Source: Thermoplasmatales archaeon
Lineage (GTDB): Archaea; Thermoplasmatota; Thermoplasmata; Thermoplasmatales; Thermoplasmataceae
Reading direction: 5' to 3'
Length of the DNA stretch: 64,000 bases
Assembly (NCBI GenBank): GCA_026127925.1
Contig: JAJSLM010000007.1
Coordinates: forward strand, 26,163-90,162
Below are positions 8,699 to 16,926 of the stretch, one piece after another (the first letter of the stretch is position 1; each line of letters begins with the position of its first letter). The notes below the pieces were generated by a model, which saw only the letters and a program-made list of their open reading frames with translations, was not told where the DNA came from and searched no databases. The position numbers were made by a program, and so were the translations under genes.

Positions 8699-8903
8699 TA
8701 TTGGTATCTCGGAGGAATACCTGGAAATCAGTGACGGCTGGAAAGTTGCAGATGCTGTCGATATCCTGAATCAAAGACACAAAGAATTAAAACCGGGATC
8801 CAATAATTTTCTTATGGCCTTAAACAAGGAATACACCAATAAATCCGCGATTTTAAAGAATGGAGACGAACTTGCAATATTTCCAATGGTAAGTGGAGGA
8901 TAA
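8652..8903 (+). CDS. moaD: molybdopterin synthase sulfur carrier subunit
   Basis: An 83-residue ubiquitin-fold protein ending in the required Gly-Gly (MVSGG), which is thiocarboxylated and donates sulfur to precursor Z with MoaE. It starts inside moaA and overlaps it by 47 nt in another frame, an unusually long overlap that suggests coupled translation. Residues 1-12 (MNSKIVIKYFGS) match the typical MoaD first beta strand, so the start inside moaA is well supported. It is convergent with fdhD with 3 nt between stops. Confidence 0.9.
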   Translation: MNSKIVIKYFGSIRDNIGISEEYLEISDGWKVADAVDILNQRHKELKPGSNNFLMALNKEYTNKSAILKNGDELAIFPMVSGG

Positions 8904-8906
8904 AAT

Positions 8907-9761
8907 CTATTCAAAAATTATCCTTTCTTGATGAGTGTACACATTGAATCCATTTTCGCGCACGAAGCAGATAAGGGTGATACCTAGCACATCGGCGGCT
9001 TCTATGGATAGACTGGATGGTGCAGAGACAGAGCTAACTATGGGTATTCCTGCAATTGCCGCTTTTTGAACAATCTCAAAGCCTGCTCGTCCACTGACCT
9101 GCATAATGAAGTTCCAGGCAGGTAAAAGATGGTTCCACAACATATAGCCTATAACTTTATCGACAGCGTTATGTCTTCCAACATCTTCGGCTGAAATGAG
9201 CATTTTCCCGTCTTCATCGAATATTGCTGCAGCATGAACACCGCCTGTTTCTTCAAATACCGCCTGGTATTCAATCAGTCTCTTTGGCAGTTCAGTGATA
9301 AAATCCGAAGTAACGCGCAAGCTTGATCTGTTTATCCTTCCAATCCTCAAAAATATATCATCAACGCTGTTCTTGCCGCAGACACCGCAACTTGAATTCA
9401 CTACGAAATTTCTTCCATGTACACTTTTGAACTCATGCTTAAGGTCAAATTCTATTGTATTGTCTATGGCGATCCCATCGGCCTTTACGTTGCGTACTGA
9501 AATTATATCTTCGGGACTTCTCATGGCGCCTTCGGAAAAGAGGAAACCGGTACCTAAAAATTTGTCCATTGTCGGTGTTCTCATTATAATTGCATAATTT
9601 CTCGTTTTAGATCCGTTATACGAGACGGTGATCTGCAAAGGTTCCTCCACGGCAACTTTATCTGTGCGACGCTTCAACAGTTTCTGATTTCTAACCATTG
9701 CAACAGGAACATTCATTGTTCCTGATTCACCGGGGTATCTATGTACGTATCCCGAATTCAT
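8907..9761 (-). CDS. fdhD: formate dehydrogenase accessory sulfurtransferase FdhD
   Basis: A 284-residue protein that transfers sulfur from a cysteine desulfurase to the bis-MGD cofactor, activating formate dehydrogenase. Typical stretches are VEEPLQITV near the N-terminus, SSCGVCGK with the two essential cysteines (about 122-129), EDVGRHNAVDK, and SGRAGFEIVQKA in the second half. It overlaps the upstream DUF1641 gene by 4 nt (ATGA) and is the last gene of the formate dehydrogenase operon, which supports assignment of the large gene as a formate dehydrogenase. Confidence 0.94.
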   Translation of the reverse strand: MNSGYVHRYPGESGTMNVPVAMVRNQKLLKRRTDKVAVEEPLQITVSYNGSKTRNYAIIMRTPTMDKFLGTGFLFSEGAMRSPEDIISVRNVKADGIAIDNTIEFDLKHEFKSVHGRNFVVNSSCGVCGKNSVDDIFLRIGRINRSSLRVTSDFITELPKRLIEYQAVFEETGGVHAAAIFDEDGKMLISAEDVGRHNAVDKVIGYMLWNHLLPAWNFIMQVSGRAGFEIVQKAAIAGIPIVSSVSAPSSLSIEAADVLGITLICFVRENGFNVYTHQERIIFE

Positions 9762-10216
9762 TTCTTTCCTGCTGATCCTATTCCCTTCAAAACCCCAAAC
9801 ATCAACCTAATTCCCTCAGCAATATCCGGATCCTTCATCATCTGCATAATTGTGAGGATGCCTATATTTTCCGCTTTAGGTGTCTCACCTAGGCCATTGA
9901 TCGATTCGGTCAAGCTCCTTGAAATGCTGTCTAACTTGTCCGAGTTTATATGTGAGAGGAGTGAAACTAGAGATGAGGAATTCCTTAAAAGTCGAACGTT
10001 TGATTCTCTCAACATCTCGTTGGAGACAACGGACAAAATTGCGTCCGGATCGGACAACACCGCTTTTATTATCGTTAAAATCCCTGACTTCTCTATAACA
10101 TCAATTAAGGATATCATCTCCTTTATCTGCCCATAGTGTTCCGATACTAAGCCCGTAAGTTCAATCAAATTATCCATGTCGTCAATTTTTTCCACAGTTT
10201 CTATACTTTTTGCCAT
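9758..10216 (-). CDS. DUF1641 protein, ForE-like formate dehydrogenase partner
   Basis: A 152-residue, mostly helical protein with the DUF1641 pattern: a central run of short helices and the C-terminal MKDPDIAEGIRLMFGVLKGIG. DUF1641 proteins are encoded next to NuoG-like formate dehydrogenases; in Bacillus subtilis the ForE protein of this family partners ForC and is linked to menaquinone reduction. Here it lies 7 nt downstream of the formate dehydrogenase gene and overlaps fdhD by 4 nt. The likely role, by inference, is coupling formate oxidation to the membrane quinone pool. Confidence 0.82.
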   Translation of the reverse strand: MAKSIETVEKIDDMDNLIELTGLVSEHYGQIKEMISLIDVIEKSGILTIIKAVLSDPDAILSVVSNEMLRESNVRLLRNSSSLVSLLSHINSDKLDSISRSLTESINGLGETPKAENIGILTIMQMMKDPDIAEGIRLMFGVLKGIGSAGKK

Positions 10217-10223
10217 TTTTATA

Positions 10224-13220
10224 TCACTCCGTCACTAATTTTACGTAATCCTTTCTTTTCCATTTATTTTCAATCATAATTCCCTTTTGCGGCATAGCAG
10301 AATAAAATCTAGGGTTACTTTTCGGCAGCGGAGAATTGCCATCCCCATCGCTAACCTTTTTAATCTTGACTGGAAGTTCTTTATACGCTGGTGTATGACT
10401 GACCTGGTCCATGATGCGACCAGTAAGATTGTTTACACCCCGTTCCCCCTGCCCGTTCATAGGAAGATAAAGCTCATTCCCAGAAACCCTTTCTGTCACC
10501 AATGCAGGTACTGTTATAGATCCCCATTTAGAGGTTATCTTGATGAGATCTCCATTCGAAATGCCTCTGTCCGTTGCAAGCGCCGGAGATATTTCTACAA
10601 AAGTGCCTGGAACTTTCTCTCTAATGCCATCTGTCTTATAGGTTTCGTTTCCTTCATGGAAATGCTCCAATAACCTGCCATTGTTCAGTTGCAAATCATA
10701 TGTCTTGGAGGTTGTAAGCGGCTCTGTATATGATAGCGGAAAGAGACGTGCTCTTCCATCTGGAAACGCAAATGATTTTTCATAAAGAAATGGTGAATCA
10801 GTCCCGTCTTGGGATACAGGCCATTGAAGGCTCTTAAACCATTCCATCCTGTCATATCGAACTCCAGAAAACATGGGTGTAAGTGCAGCCGCTTCTTCCA
10901 TCACTTCTGCGGGTGATTTGTAATTCCAACTTACTCCCAGTTTGTTGGCAAGCTCCCTGAATATAGCGAAATCCGATCTGCTATTTCCTAATGGGTCCAT
11001 CGCCTTGTATATCCTCTGGATTCTTCTTTCTGTGTTCGTAAACGTGCCCTCTTTCTCAAGGCTAGCACAGGCCGGCAAAACGACATCGGCATACTTGGCG
11101 GTCTCCGACAGGAACATGTCCTGTACGACCAAGAAGTCAAGGTTTGAAAGCTTCTCTCTTATGTAGCCAGAATCCGAGCCGGTTTCCGCGAGCTCCTCTC
11201 CTATGACGTACATAGCCTTTATTTTTCCATCCTCAATGGCCTCTAGGCACGTATTGTTGTCGTATCCCGCGTTTGGATTTATTTTAGCATTCCAAGCCTT
11301 CTCAAATTTTTCTCTTACTTCTGGATCTTTTATACTCTGATAGCCTGGAAGGAAGGCGGACATTGCTCCAAAGTCACTTGTTCCCTGGACATTATTATGG
11401 CCCCTCAAAGGATAAGCTCCTGTACCACGTCTCCCATAGTTTCCGGTCACAAGAAGTAGATTAGAAATCGCGGTAGAAGTGTCACTCCCCATCTGATGTT
11501 GAGTAACACCCATAGCCCATAAGGCGCATACCCTCTTTGCATTATGAATCATTTCTGCAACACTTTTCAAACTTTCTTGCTCTATGCCAGAAACCTCAGC
11601 TGCAAAGTCAAGTGTAAATTTTTCAAGACTCTTTTTGTATTCCTTTAATCCGTTTACTCTTTCATCCAGAAACTCTCGGTCTTCCCATCCTTGATCAAGA
11701 ATATATTTCGTAATTGCACTAAGCCATACCATATCGGTTCCAGGCTTTGGATGGAGGTATTTATCCGCTCTCCTAGCCATCTCATGCATCCTGAGATCAG
11801 CAACTATCAGTTTTTGTCCATTGAGCTTGTGTGCTCTTTTGACTCTGGTAGCAAGAACTGGATGCGATTCTGCAGTATTTGTACCGACGGCAAGAACAAG
11901 GTCTGCCATGTAGATATCCTGGATTGATCCCGCATCTCCTCCATAGCCCACTGTTCTCCAGAGTCCATTCGTGGCAGGTGCCTGGCAGAATCTAGAACTA
12001 TTATCCACATTATTTGTTCCAAATACCTGCCTAGCGAGCTTCTGGACCATATAGGCTTCTTCATTTGTGCCTTTGGAGGAAGCGATAAATTCAATTGCAT
12101 CTCCTCCGGACTTATTTTTTATGTTCTTGAGACCTTTTGCCACGGCATTAAGAGCCTCATCCCAAGAAGCTTCTCTAAATATATCACCCTCCCTTATAAG
12201 AGGGTTTTTCAGGCGCTCTTTGCTATTCACAAAATCCCATCCAAATTTTCCCTTAATGCAAGTAGAAATACCGTTGGCAGGAGACTCTGGTTGCGGCTGC
12301 ACTTTCAATATGTCTCTGCCTTTTGTCCATATCTCAAATGAGCAGCCGACGCCGCAGTAAATGCAGACCGTTTTTGTCTTTTTGATCTGGAATTCTCGTA
12401 ATTTCGATTCTGCATTACTGATCGCCATTACAGGAGCCATTGTTAATTCATGTTCAACGGACTTTACTGCATCAACCATGGATTTTCTTGTATTTCTGTC
12501 AATATTGGTTAGGTATCCAGCCTTTCGCAACATGCTCTTTTCCATCAAGGCATTAACTGGGCATACGGTAACACAGTGCCCACAGGATACGCATGACGAT
12601 TCATTAGCAGGCACCCCTTTGTCCCATATAACTCTCGGTCTTGGCAAGGTCCAATCTATGGAAAGGGTTTCATTGACCTGTACATCCTGGCACGCCTCAA
12701 CACAGCGTCCACAAAGAATGCACTGGTTCGGATCATAGGCGTAGAATGGGTTGGAATCATCATAACTATATGGTTTTGGTTCAAACGGATATTTCTGAAC
12801 CGTTATGTCAAGGTCGTGAACAGCATTATGAAGTGCACAGTCTCCATTGTTATTTTCACAGACAGTGCAGTAAAGCTCATGATTATGTAGAATCAACTGC
12901 ACAGCCTCTGTGCGAAGATTCTTGATATCGACTGATGAGACGTCTATAGAATCACCGTCCTGTATTTGTGTTGAACAAGATCTTAGAACCTTTCCGTTAA
13001 TGTTGACAAGGCATGAATCGCAAGACTGTAATGGACCAAGGTTAGGTTGATAACAAATATGGGGAATGTCGTAATCTAATTCAAGCAATTTGTTAAGAAC
13101 TGTATCCGGAGTTTCGAACGAAAAATCTCTTCCATCAATTTTGACATCAATATTGGTCGCTGCTTTCACTTCAGCATCCTCGAGTCTCGATCTAAGAATA
13201 ATAATTAAACCTTTTGTCAT
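10224..13220 (-). CDS. fdhA: formate dehydrogenase catalytic subunit, NuoG-like (ForC type)
   Basis: A 998-residue molybdopterin enzyme. Domains in order: [2Fe-2S] ferredoxin (about 20-95, C56, C67, C70, C82), His/Cys3 cluster (H114, C118, C121, C127), two [4Fe-4S] motifs (C167-C177 and C210-C220 regions), then the bis-MGD catalytic domain starting CIYCGVGC (286-293). The active-site position is FCQAP with Cys412; Gln413 stands where E. coli FdhF has its conserved His. The expected reaction is formate to CO2. No NuoE/F-like diaphorase is encoded nearby. ATG at 13220 gives the longest form; a GTG at 13166 with GAGG upstream would begin closer to the ferredoxin domain and is a fair alternative. 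Confidence 0.88.
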   Translation of the reverse strand: MTKGLIIILRSRLEDAEVKAATNIDVKIDGRDFSFETPDTVLNKLLELDYDIPHICYQPNLGPLQSCDSCLVNINGKVLRSCSTQIQDGDSIDVSSVDIKNLRTEAVQLILHNHELYCTVCENNNGDCALHNAVHDLDITVQKYPFEPKPYSYDDSNPFYAYDPNQCILCGRCVEACQDVQVNETLSIDWTLPRPRVIWDKGVPANESSCVSCGHCVTVCPVNALMEKSMLRKAGYLTNIDRNTRKSMVDAVKSVEHELTMAPVMAISNAESKLREFQIKKTKTVCIYCGVGCSFEIWTKGRDILKVQPQPESPANGISTCIKGKFGWDFVNSKERLKNPLIREGDIFREASWDEALNAVAKGLKNIKNKSGGDAIEFIASSKGTNEEAYMVQKLARQVFGTNNVDNSSRFCQAPATNGLWRTVGYGGDAGSIQDIYMADLVLAVGTNTAESHPVLATRVKRAHKLNGQKLIVADLRMHEMARRADKYLHPKPGTDMVWLSAITKYILDQGWEDREFLDERVNGLKEYKKSLEKFTLDFAAEVSGIEQESLKSVAEMIHNAKRVCALWAMGVTQHQMGSDTSTAISNLLLVTGNYGRRGTGAYPLRGHNNVQGTSDFGAMSAFLPGYQSIKDPEVREKFEKAWNAKINPNAGYDNNTCLEAIEDGKIKAMYVIGEELAETGSDSGYIREKLSNLDFLVVQDMFLSETAKYADVVLPACASLEKEGTFTNTERRIQRIYKAMDPLGNSRSDFAIFRELANKLGVSWNYKSPAEVMEEAAALTPMFSGVRYDRMEWFKSLQWPVSQDGTDSPFLYEKSFAFPDGRARLFPLSYTEPLTTSKTYDLQLNNGRLLEHFHEGNETYKTDGIREKVPGTFVEISPALATDRGISNGDLIKITSKWGSITVPALVTERVSGNELYLPMNGQGERGVNNLTGRIMDQVSHTPAYKELPVKIKKVSDGDGNSPLPKSNPRFYSAMPQKGIMIENKWKRKDYVKLVTE

Positions 13221-13357
13221 AAAAATTATACAGAAAATATTGGGCGCTGCTTCACGAGTGTTGCTCTAAAAGTAGGATTCAATGTTAGATCGCATGCGGA
13301 GGCTCATTGGTGAGCGCATTTCAGGAATAAATTTATTCAGGCAAGTAATCAATATTC

Positions 13358-13765
13358 ATGGATGTCACAATCCAGAAGAACAAAATCAACATTGAAGAGT
13401 TAATAGAAAAAACAAGAAGTGAAAAGGCTGGTGCAATCGTTACTTTTCAAGGTACAGTCAGGAAATTCACGGATTCAATAGAAGTAAAATCACTTTTTTA
13501 TGACAGTTATCCTGAAATGGCGGTGAAAATGATTCGATCTATAATGGAGGACGCCACGAATAAATACAAGATTCTTGACGTAAACGTAATACACCGTATC
13601 GGTGAAATAGGCTTGTGCGAGGATTCCGTTGCGATATGTGTCAGTTCGCAACACAGGAAAGAGGCATTTCTCGCGTGTGAATATGTGATCGACATGATAA
13701 AGGAAAAGGCCCCCATATGGAAGAAGGACATTCTTCAATCAGGCGGATCTAAGTGGCACAACTGA
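13358..13765 (+). CDS. moaE: molybdopterin synthase catalytic subunit
   Basis: A 135-residue protein that, with thiocarboxylated MoaD, converts cyclic pyranopterin monophosphate into molybdopterin. Family signatures are FQGTVR (30-35), IHRIGEIGLCEDSV (78-91), SSQHRKEAFLACEYVID (96-112) and KEKAPIWKKD (115-124), which carries the catalytic lysine. AATAAATTTATT about 25 nt upstream of the ATG is a good TATA box for a leaderless transcript. It diverges from the formate dehydrogenase operon across a shared 137-nt promoter region. Confidence 0.94.
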   Translation: MDVTIQKNKINIEELIEKTRSEKAGAIVTFQGTVRKFTDSIEVKSLFYDSYPEMAVKMIRSIMEDATNKYKILDVNVIHRIGEIGLCEDSVAICVSSQHRKEAFLACEYVIDMIKEKAPIWKKDILQSGGSKWHN

Positions 13766-13987
13766 ATTATTATTTCCACATCCTGTGCTGTCAGGCTTAG
13801 TAATAGGTTCATTTTTCTTAATTTTGCATTTGTATACTCCATCCCAGTAACCTTTTGCACCTCTTCTAAGTGCCAGTAGTTTTTTTCATGCGAATAACGT
13901 GATCTATAATTAATAGACACTGTAAAATAATGGGTTTTTACGCAAATGGGAAAAAAGGTTTAAATAAAGGTCTTTGATCAAGACATA
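13766..13987. other. intergenic region with oxidase promoter and a doubtful small frame
   Basis: This 222-nt gap contains GGTTTAAATAAAGG (about 13958-13971), a good TATA box about 25 nt before the oxidase operon start. On the minus strand a GTG-initiated 61-codon frame (13735-13920) overlaps the moaE end by 31 nt; its sequence is protein-like (EVQKVTGMEYTNAKLRKMNL) but it lacks a convincing promoter. I leave it uncalled. Confidence 0.4.
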
Positions 13988-14236
13988 ATGCAAAAAGTTG
14001 AGAATTTAATAATCTCCTTCTTAATAGTATCTATAGTGATAGGGGTTGTTGCATATTTCATTCTAGGATTCCTTTTTTCTTTACATTTTATTGGCGTTCC
14101 CGGGGTTCCTGCAAGTCAAGAGGCGCAACCAATAATGGCAACTGGAATTGCTGCTATGGCATTTACAATATTGTTTATGATGTATCCTGTTGTTAAATTC
14201 GGAGTAAAGAATGATGAAGGTGACGATTTCAGATGA
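13988..14236 (+). CDS. small two-helix membrane protein at head of oxidase operon
   Basis: An 82-residue protein with two predicted transmembrane helices (about 7-32 and 47-67) joined by a loop rich in Gly, Pro and Gln, and a short acidic C-terminus. I do not recognise a named family. It is the first gene after a strong TATA box and overlaps the CuA subunit gene by 4 nt (ATGA), so it is co-translated with the oxidase. A small accessory subunit of the heme-copper oxidase or an assembly factor is the most likely role, by context only. Confidence 0.72.
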   Translation: MQKVENLIISFLIVSIVIGVVAYFILGFLFSLHFIGVPGVPASQEAQPIMATGIAAMAFTILFMMYPVVKFGVKNDEGDDFR

Positions 14237-14682
14237 ATTCTAAAACAAAAATTGAGCTGCTCTTTGTCGTCGTCGTATTAATAATATTGATGTCTGCTGC
14301 TGGCCTTAACATAGTTTACGTATTGGGACATGAATCAAACATCGCTACTGCTAAAGATCCATCTACAGTCCCAGCTGGTTCCACAGTTATTAATGTCACC
14401 GGTTATCAGTGGGCTTGGCAATTCACATATCCGAATGGAACGAGCAGTACTGATGTGCTGTGGGTTCACGTTAACACTGAGTACACATTTCAAGTAATTA
14501 GTAAGGATGTAATACATGATCTGCTAATTCCTGCGTTAGGTTTGCAAGTGTATGCGGTACCTGGACATCCAAACCAGGTGAGTTTCTCCGTTAATAAAGT
14601 AGGACACTACATATTCGAATGTGTGGAATATTGCGGTGAAGATCATTATCTTATGCGAGGAACAATGGAGGTTTTGAGCTAA
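14233..14682 (+). CDS. coxB: heme-copper oxidase subunit II (CuA)
   Basis: A 149-residue subunit with one N-terminal membrane helix (about 7-31) and an extracytoplasmic cupredoxin domain. The binuclear CuA ligands are all present: H95, C130, E132, C134, H138 and M141 in CVEYCGEDHYLM. GYQWAWQFTYP is the conserved aromatic electron-entry patch. CuA indicates that electrons arrive from a cytochrome or blue-copper donor rather than directly from quinol. The short single-helix form resembles B-type oxidases. It overlaps the next gene by one base. Confidence 0.93.
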   Translation: MNSKTKIELLFVVVVLIILMSAAGLNIVYVLGHESNIATAKDPSTVPAGSTVINVTGYQWAWQFTYPNGTSSTDVLWVHVNTEYTFQVISKDVIHDLLIPALGLQVYAVPGHPNQVSFSVNKVGHYIFECVEYCGEDHYLMRGTMEVLS

Positions 14683-16388
14683 TGTCAACAGAATCTCTTT
14701 TAATAATCTCTGGCGTTGTTCTTTCAGTCGTTGCAATATTGGTTTTTCTGATATATTATCTAGTGGCAACCAAGGGGAGTGTGGTTGCTGAGGTTGCTGA
14801 AAAGGATGGCTATCAAGATAAAGATGTGTTCATAAGAGATCAGACATGGGGAAAACCACGATATCTAAGTTGGTCGGTACTTTCCGCAAATGACGCAAAA
14901 AGCATAGGCCTTCGTTTTATTTTCACATCTTTATTATTCCTTTTCCTTGCCGGTGCAATCGGGGTTTTCATGAGGATTAGCTTGGTCGATCCAAATCCCA
15001 CAATAATCACCCCTATCGTTTACAACGTCTTGTTAACTCAACATGCGGTCTTAATGATATACATGTTTGCTCTCGGCTCGGCAATAGGGCTGGCGTATTA
15101 TCTTCTACCCACTCAACTACATTTGAAGAGAGACGATCTTGGAAGATATTCTTCATTTGCTTACTGGATATGGCTTCTTGGGGGCGTTTTATTCTTCATA
15201 TCTCAGTCCAGTATGAGATGGTACATGTATCCGCCACTTTCTCTTGAGATGCAAGCCTATGGGGCAGGAGTGTATAATTCGGTCGGAATTTTTGCTGTTG
15301 AACTAATCTTTATCGGCGTATTCATGGCCTCTATCATAGTACTAAGAATAATTTTGATTGATAGATCAGATGACATTCCTCTCAGCAAGATGCCCATATT
15401 CGCGTGGGCCATGGTTTTTACTGCAATAATGCTTATCAGTTCCGCTCTGCCACTGATGGTTGGAGTAGGTATGTTGTTTTATGACGTTTTTAACCCGATA
15501 TTCTTTTTGAAGGATCCATTGACATTTGCGGTGATATTCTGGTTCTGGGGACATCCTGTGGTCTATCTGGCAGTGCTTCCTGCGTTCGGCTTGATGTATG
15601 ATGTAATAACGAGGTTTACAAAGAGGCCAATGTACAGTTATTCTTCTGGTGTCTTTTCGTTGGGTCTTCTGATGATACTAAGTGAACTTGTTTGGGGGCA
15701 TCATCTCTTGAATTCCGGTCTTGGCGTAGATTGGGTCCTGTTTTTCACTACCTCCTCATTCTTCGTCGCCATCCCTTCTGCAATTACTATATTCAACATG
15801 ATCGCAACTTTGTGGACTGCCAAGAAGATACGAATAACAACGCCCATGCTATTCGTCCTTAACGCTATTTTGGATTTCACGCTTGGTGGGGTTGCAGGTG
15901 TAATGCTGGCGAATCAATCTATTAATGAAATTGCTCATGGGACATATTTCGTTACAGGGCACTTTCATTTCATATTTGTTGGTGTAACCCTTGGAGTCTT
16001 CATGGCTATATTCTATCTCCTCTATCCAACATTCTCCCATGGTAGGACTTACGATACGCGCTTGGCCAGATGGCATTTCTATTTCACGGCTGTCGGCTCT
16101 TTTCTTATGTCTGTTTCATGGGAGGTTGGGGGTTTTATAGGTATGCCTCGTGCTGTAGCAGGGTATTTCCCGCAATTCCAGCCGTATCAGGACAGTGCCA
16201 TTTTGGGTGGTGTTATAATTGGTATTGGGCAGCTCATCTTCCTGTATAATATAACGAAAAGCTGGTCTGCTGTTCCCAGCGTGGATTCGTCAAATATCTT
16301 AGAGTATAGAACCGAGACAAATGATCCTATTGAATCAAGTGACGTCGGTCCAATTGCAGCTAAAGAAGAAGGAGGTTCTGGTGCATAA
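14682..16388 (+). CDS. coxA: heme-copper terminal oxidase subunit I
   Basis: A 568-residue catalytic subunit with about 13 membrane helices that reduces O2 to water. Ligands visible are H121 (low-spin heme), H291 with the cross-linking Y295 (HPVVY), H340 and H341 (CuB), H427 (high-spin heme) and H429 (low-spin heme). The D-channel glutamate of A1-type oxidases (HPEVY) is Val293 here, so proton uptake must follow another route, as in B-type (ba3-like) or A2-type enzymes. No separate subunit III gene is found in the operon. The gene starts one base inside coxB's stop. Confidence 0.95.
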   Translation: MSTESLLIISGVVLSVVAILVFLIYYLVATKGSVVAEVAEKDGYQDKDVFIRDQTWGKPRYLSWSVLSANDAKSIGLRFIFTSLLFLFLAGAIGVFMRISLVDPNPTIITPIVYNVLLTQHAVLMIYMFALGSAIGLAYYLLPTQLHLKRDDLGRYSSFAYWIWLLGGVLFFISQSSMRWYMYPPLSLEMQAYGAGVYNSVGIFAVELIFIGVFMASIIVLRIILIDRSDDIPLSKMPIFAWAMVFTAIMLISSALPLMVGVGMLFYDVFNPIFFLKDPLTFAVIFWFWGHPVVYLAVLPAFGLMYDVITRFTKRPMYSYSSGVFSLGLLMILSELVWGHHLLNSGLGVDWVLFFTTSSFFVAIPSAITIFNMIATLWTAKKIRITTPMLFVLNAILDFTLGGVAGVMLANQSINEIAHGTYFVTGHFHFIFVGVTLGVFMAIFYLLYPTFSHGRTYDTRLARWHFYFTAVGSFLMSVSWEVGGFIGMPRAVAGYFPQFQPYQDSAILGGVIIGIGQLIFLYNITKSWSAVPSVDSSNILEYRTETNDPIESSDVGPIAAKEEGGSGA

Positions 16389-16909
16389 TGGCGTTTAAAA
16401 ATGCTGGTGTAGGTTTTGCCGTGATAGTCATCGTGGTTGTAGCTTTATCGTTTGGATATATAGGCGTGTCTCATATGGCGGCGTCCTCATCTTTAACACC
16501 ACCGCCGCACGCAAAAACCAATCATACAGCTTACACTCATCTGTGGGCAGATGCAAACGGATGGGATTACAACCATGGTAAAATTAATCCAACTCTTTAT
16601 TACAATGTTACAACAATGGTCTACTGGAATGTGACGGAAGAGGATAATGCTCCGCATACACTTACTATTTGTTATGATGGTGCTTATTCTGTTGCGTTAT
16701 TTGACAAGATAAATTCAACCATTGCAACATCCCCGTTGACATGGGAGAAGAGTCCCAGCTATACAATTATCGGAACGAATCTGCTTACGGGTCTCAATAC
16801 CGGTCAGACAGTTCATGCGACGTATCCCTTTTTGACGGGTGGAATTTATACGTATTGGTGCACTGTCCATCCAACGTCAATGTTTGGTATCATTGTCGTA
16901 ACCGGATGA
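16388..16909 (+). CDS. membrane-anchored cupredoxin (blue copper protein)
   Basis: A 173-residue protein with an N-terminal signal anchor (about 7-28) and a cupredoxin domain outside the cell. Type 1 copper ligands are H90 (NAPHTLTI) and C158, H161, M165 in YWCTVHPTSM, with Cys-X2-His-X3-Met spacing. It overlaps the end of coxA by one base. Position and type suggest it delivers electrons to CuA or is an oxidase subunit, in the manner of sulfocyanin in acidophilic archaea; the loop spacing is not the one I know for sulfocyanin, so I do not use that name. Confidence 0.82.
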   Translation: MAFKNAGVGFAVIVIVVVALSFGYIGVSHMAASSSLTPPPHAKTNHTAYTHLWADANGWDYNHGKINPTLYYNVTTMVYWNVTEEDNAPHTLTICYDGAYSVALFDKINSTIATSPLTWEKSPSYTIIGTNLLTGLNTGQTVHATYPFLTGGIYTYWCTVHPTSMFGIIVVTG

Positions 16910-16926
16910 GAAAGAAAGTGATGTAG

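Noticed and set aside
13735..13920. 61-codon GTG-initiated minus-strand frame after moaE
   Set aside because: Protein-like but overlaps moaE, lacks a promoter and resembles nothing known to me.
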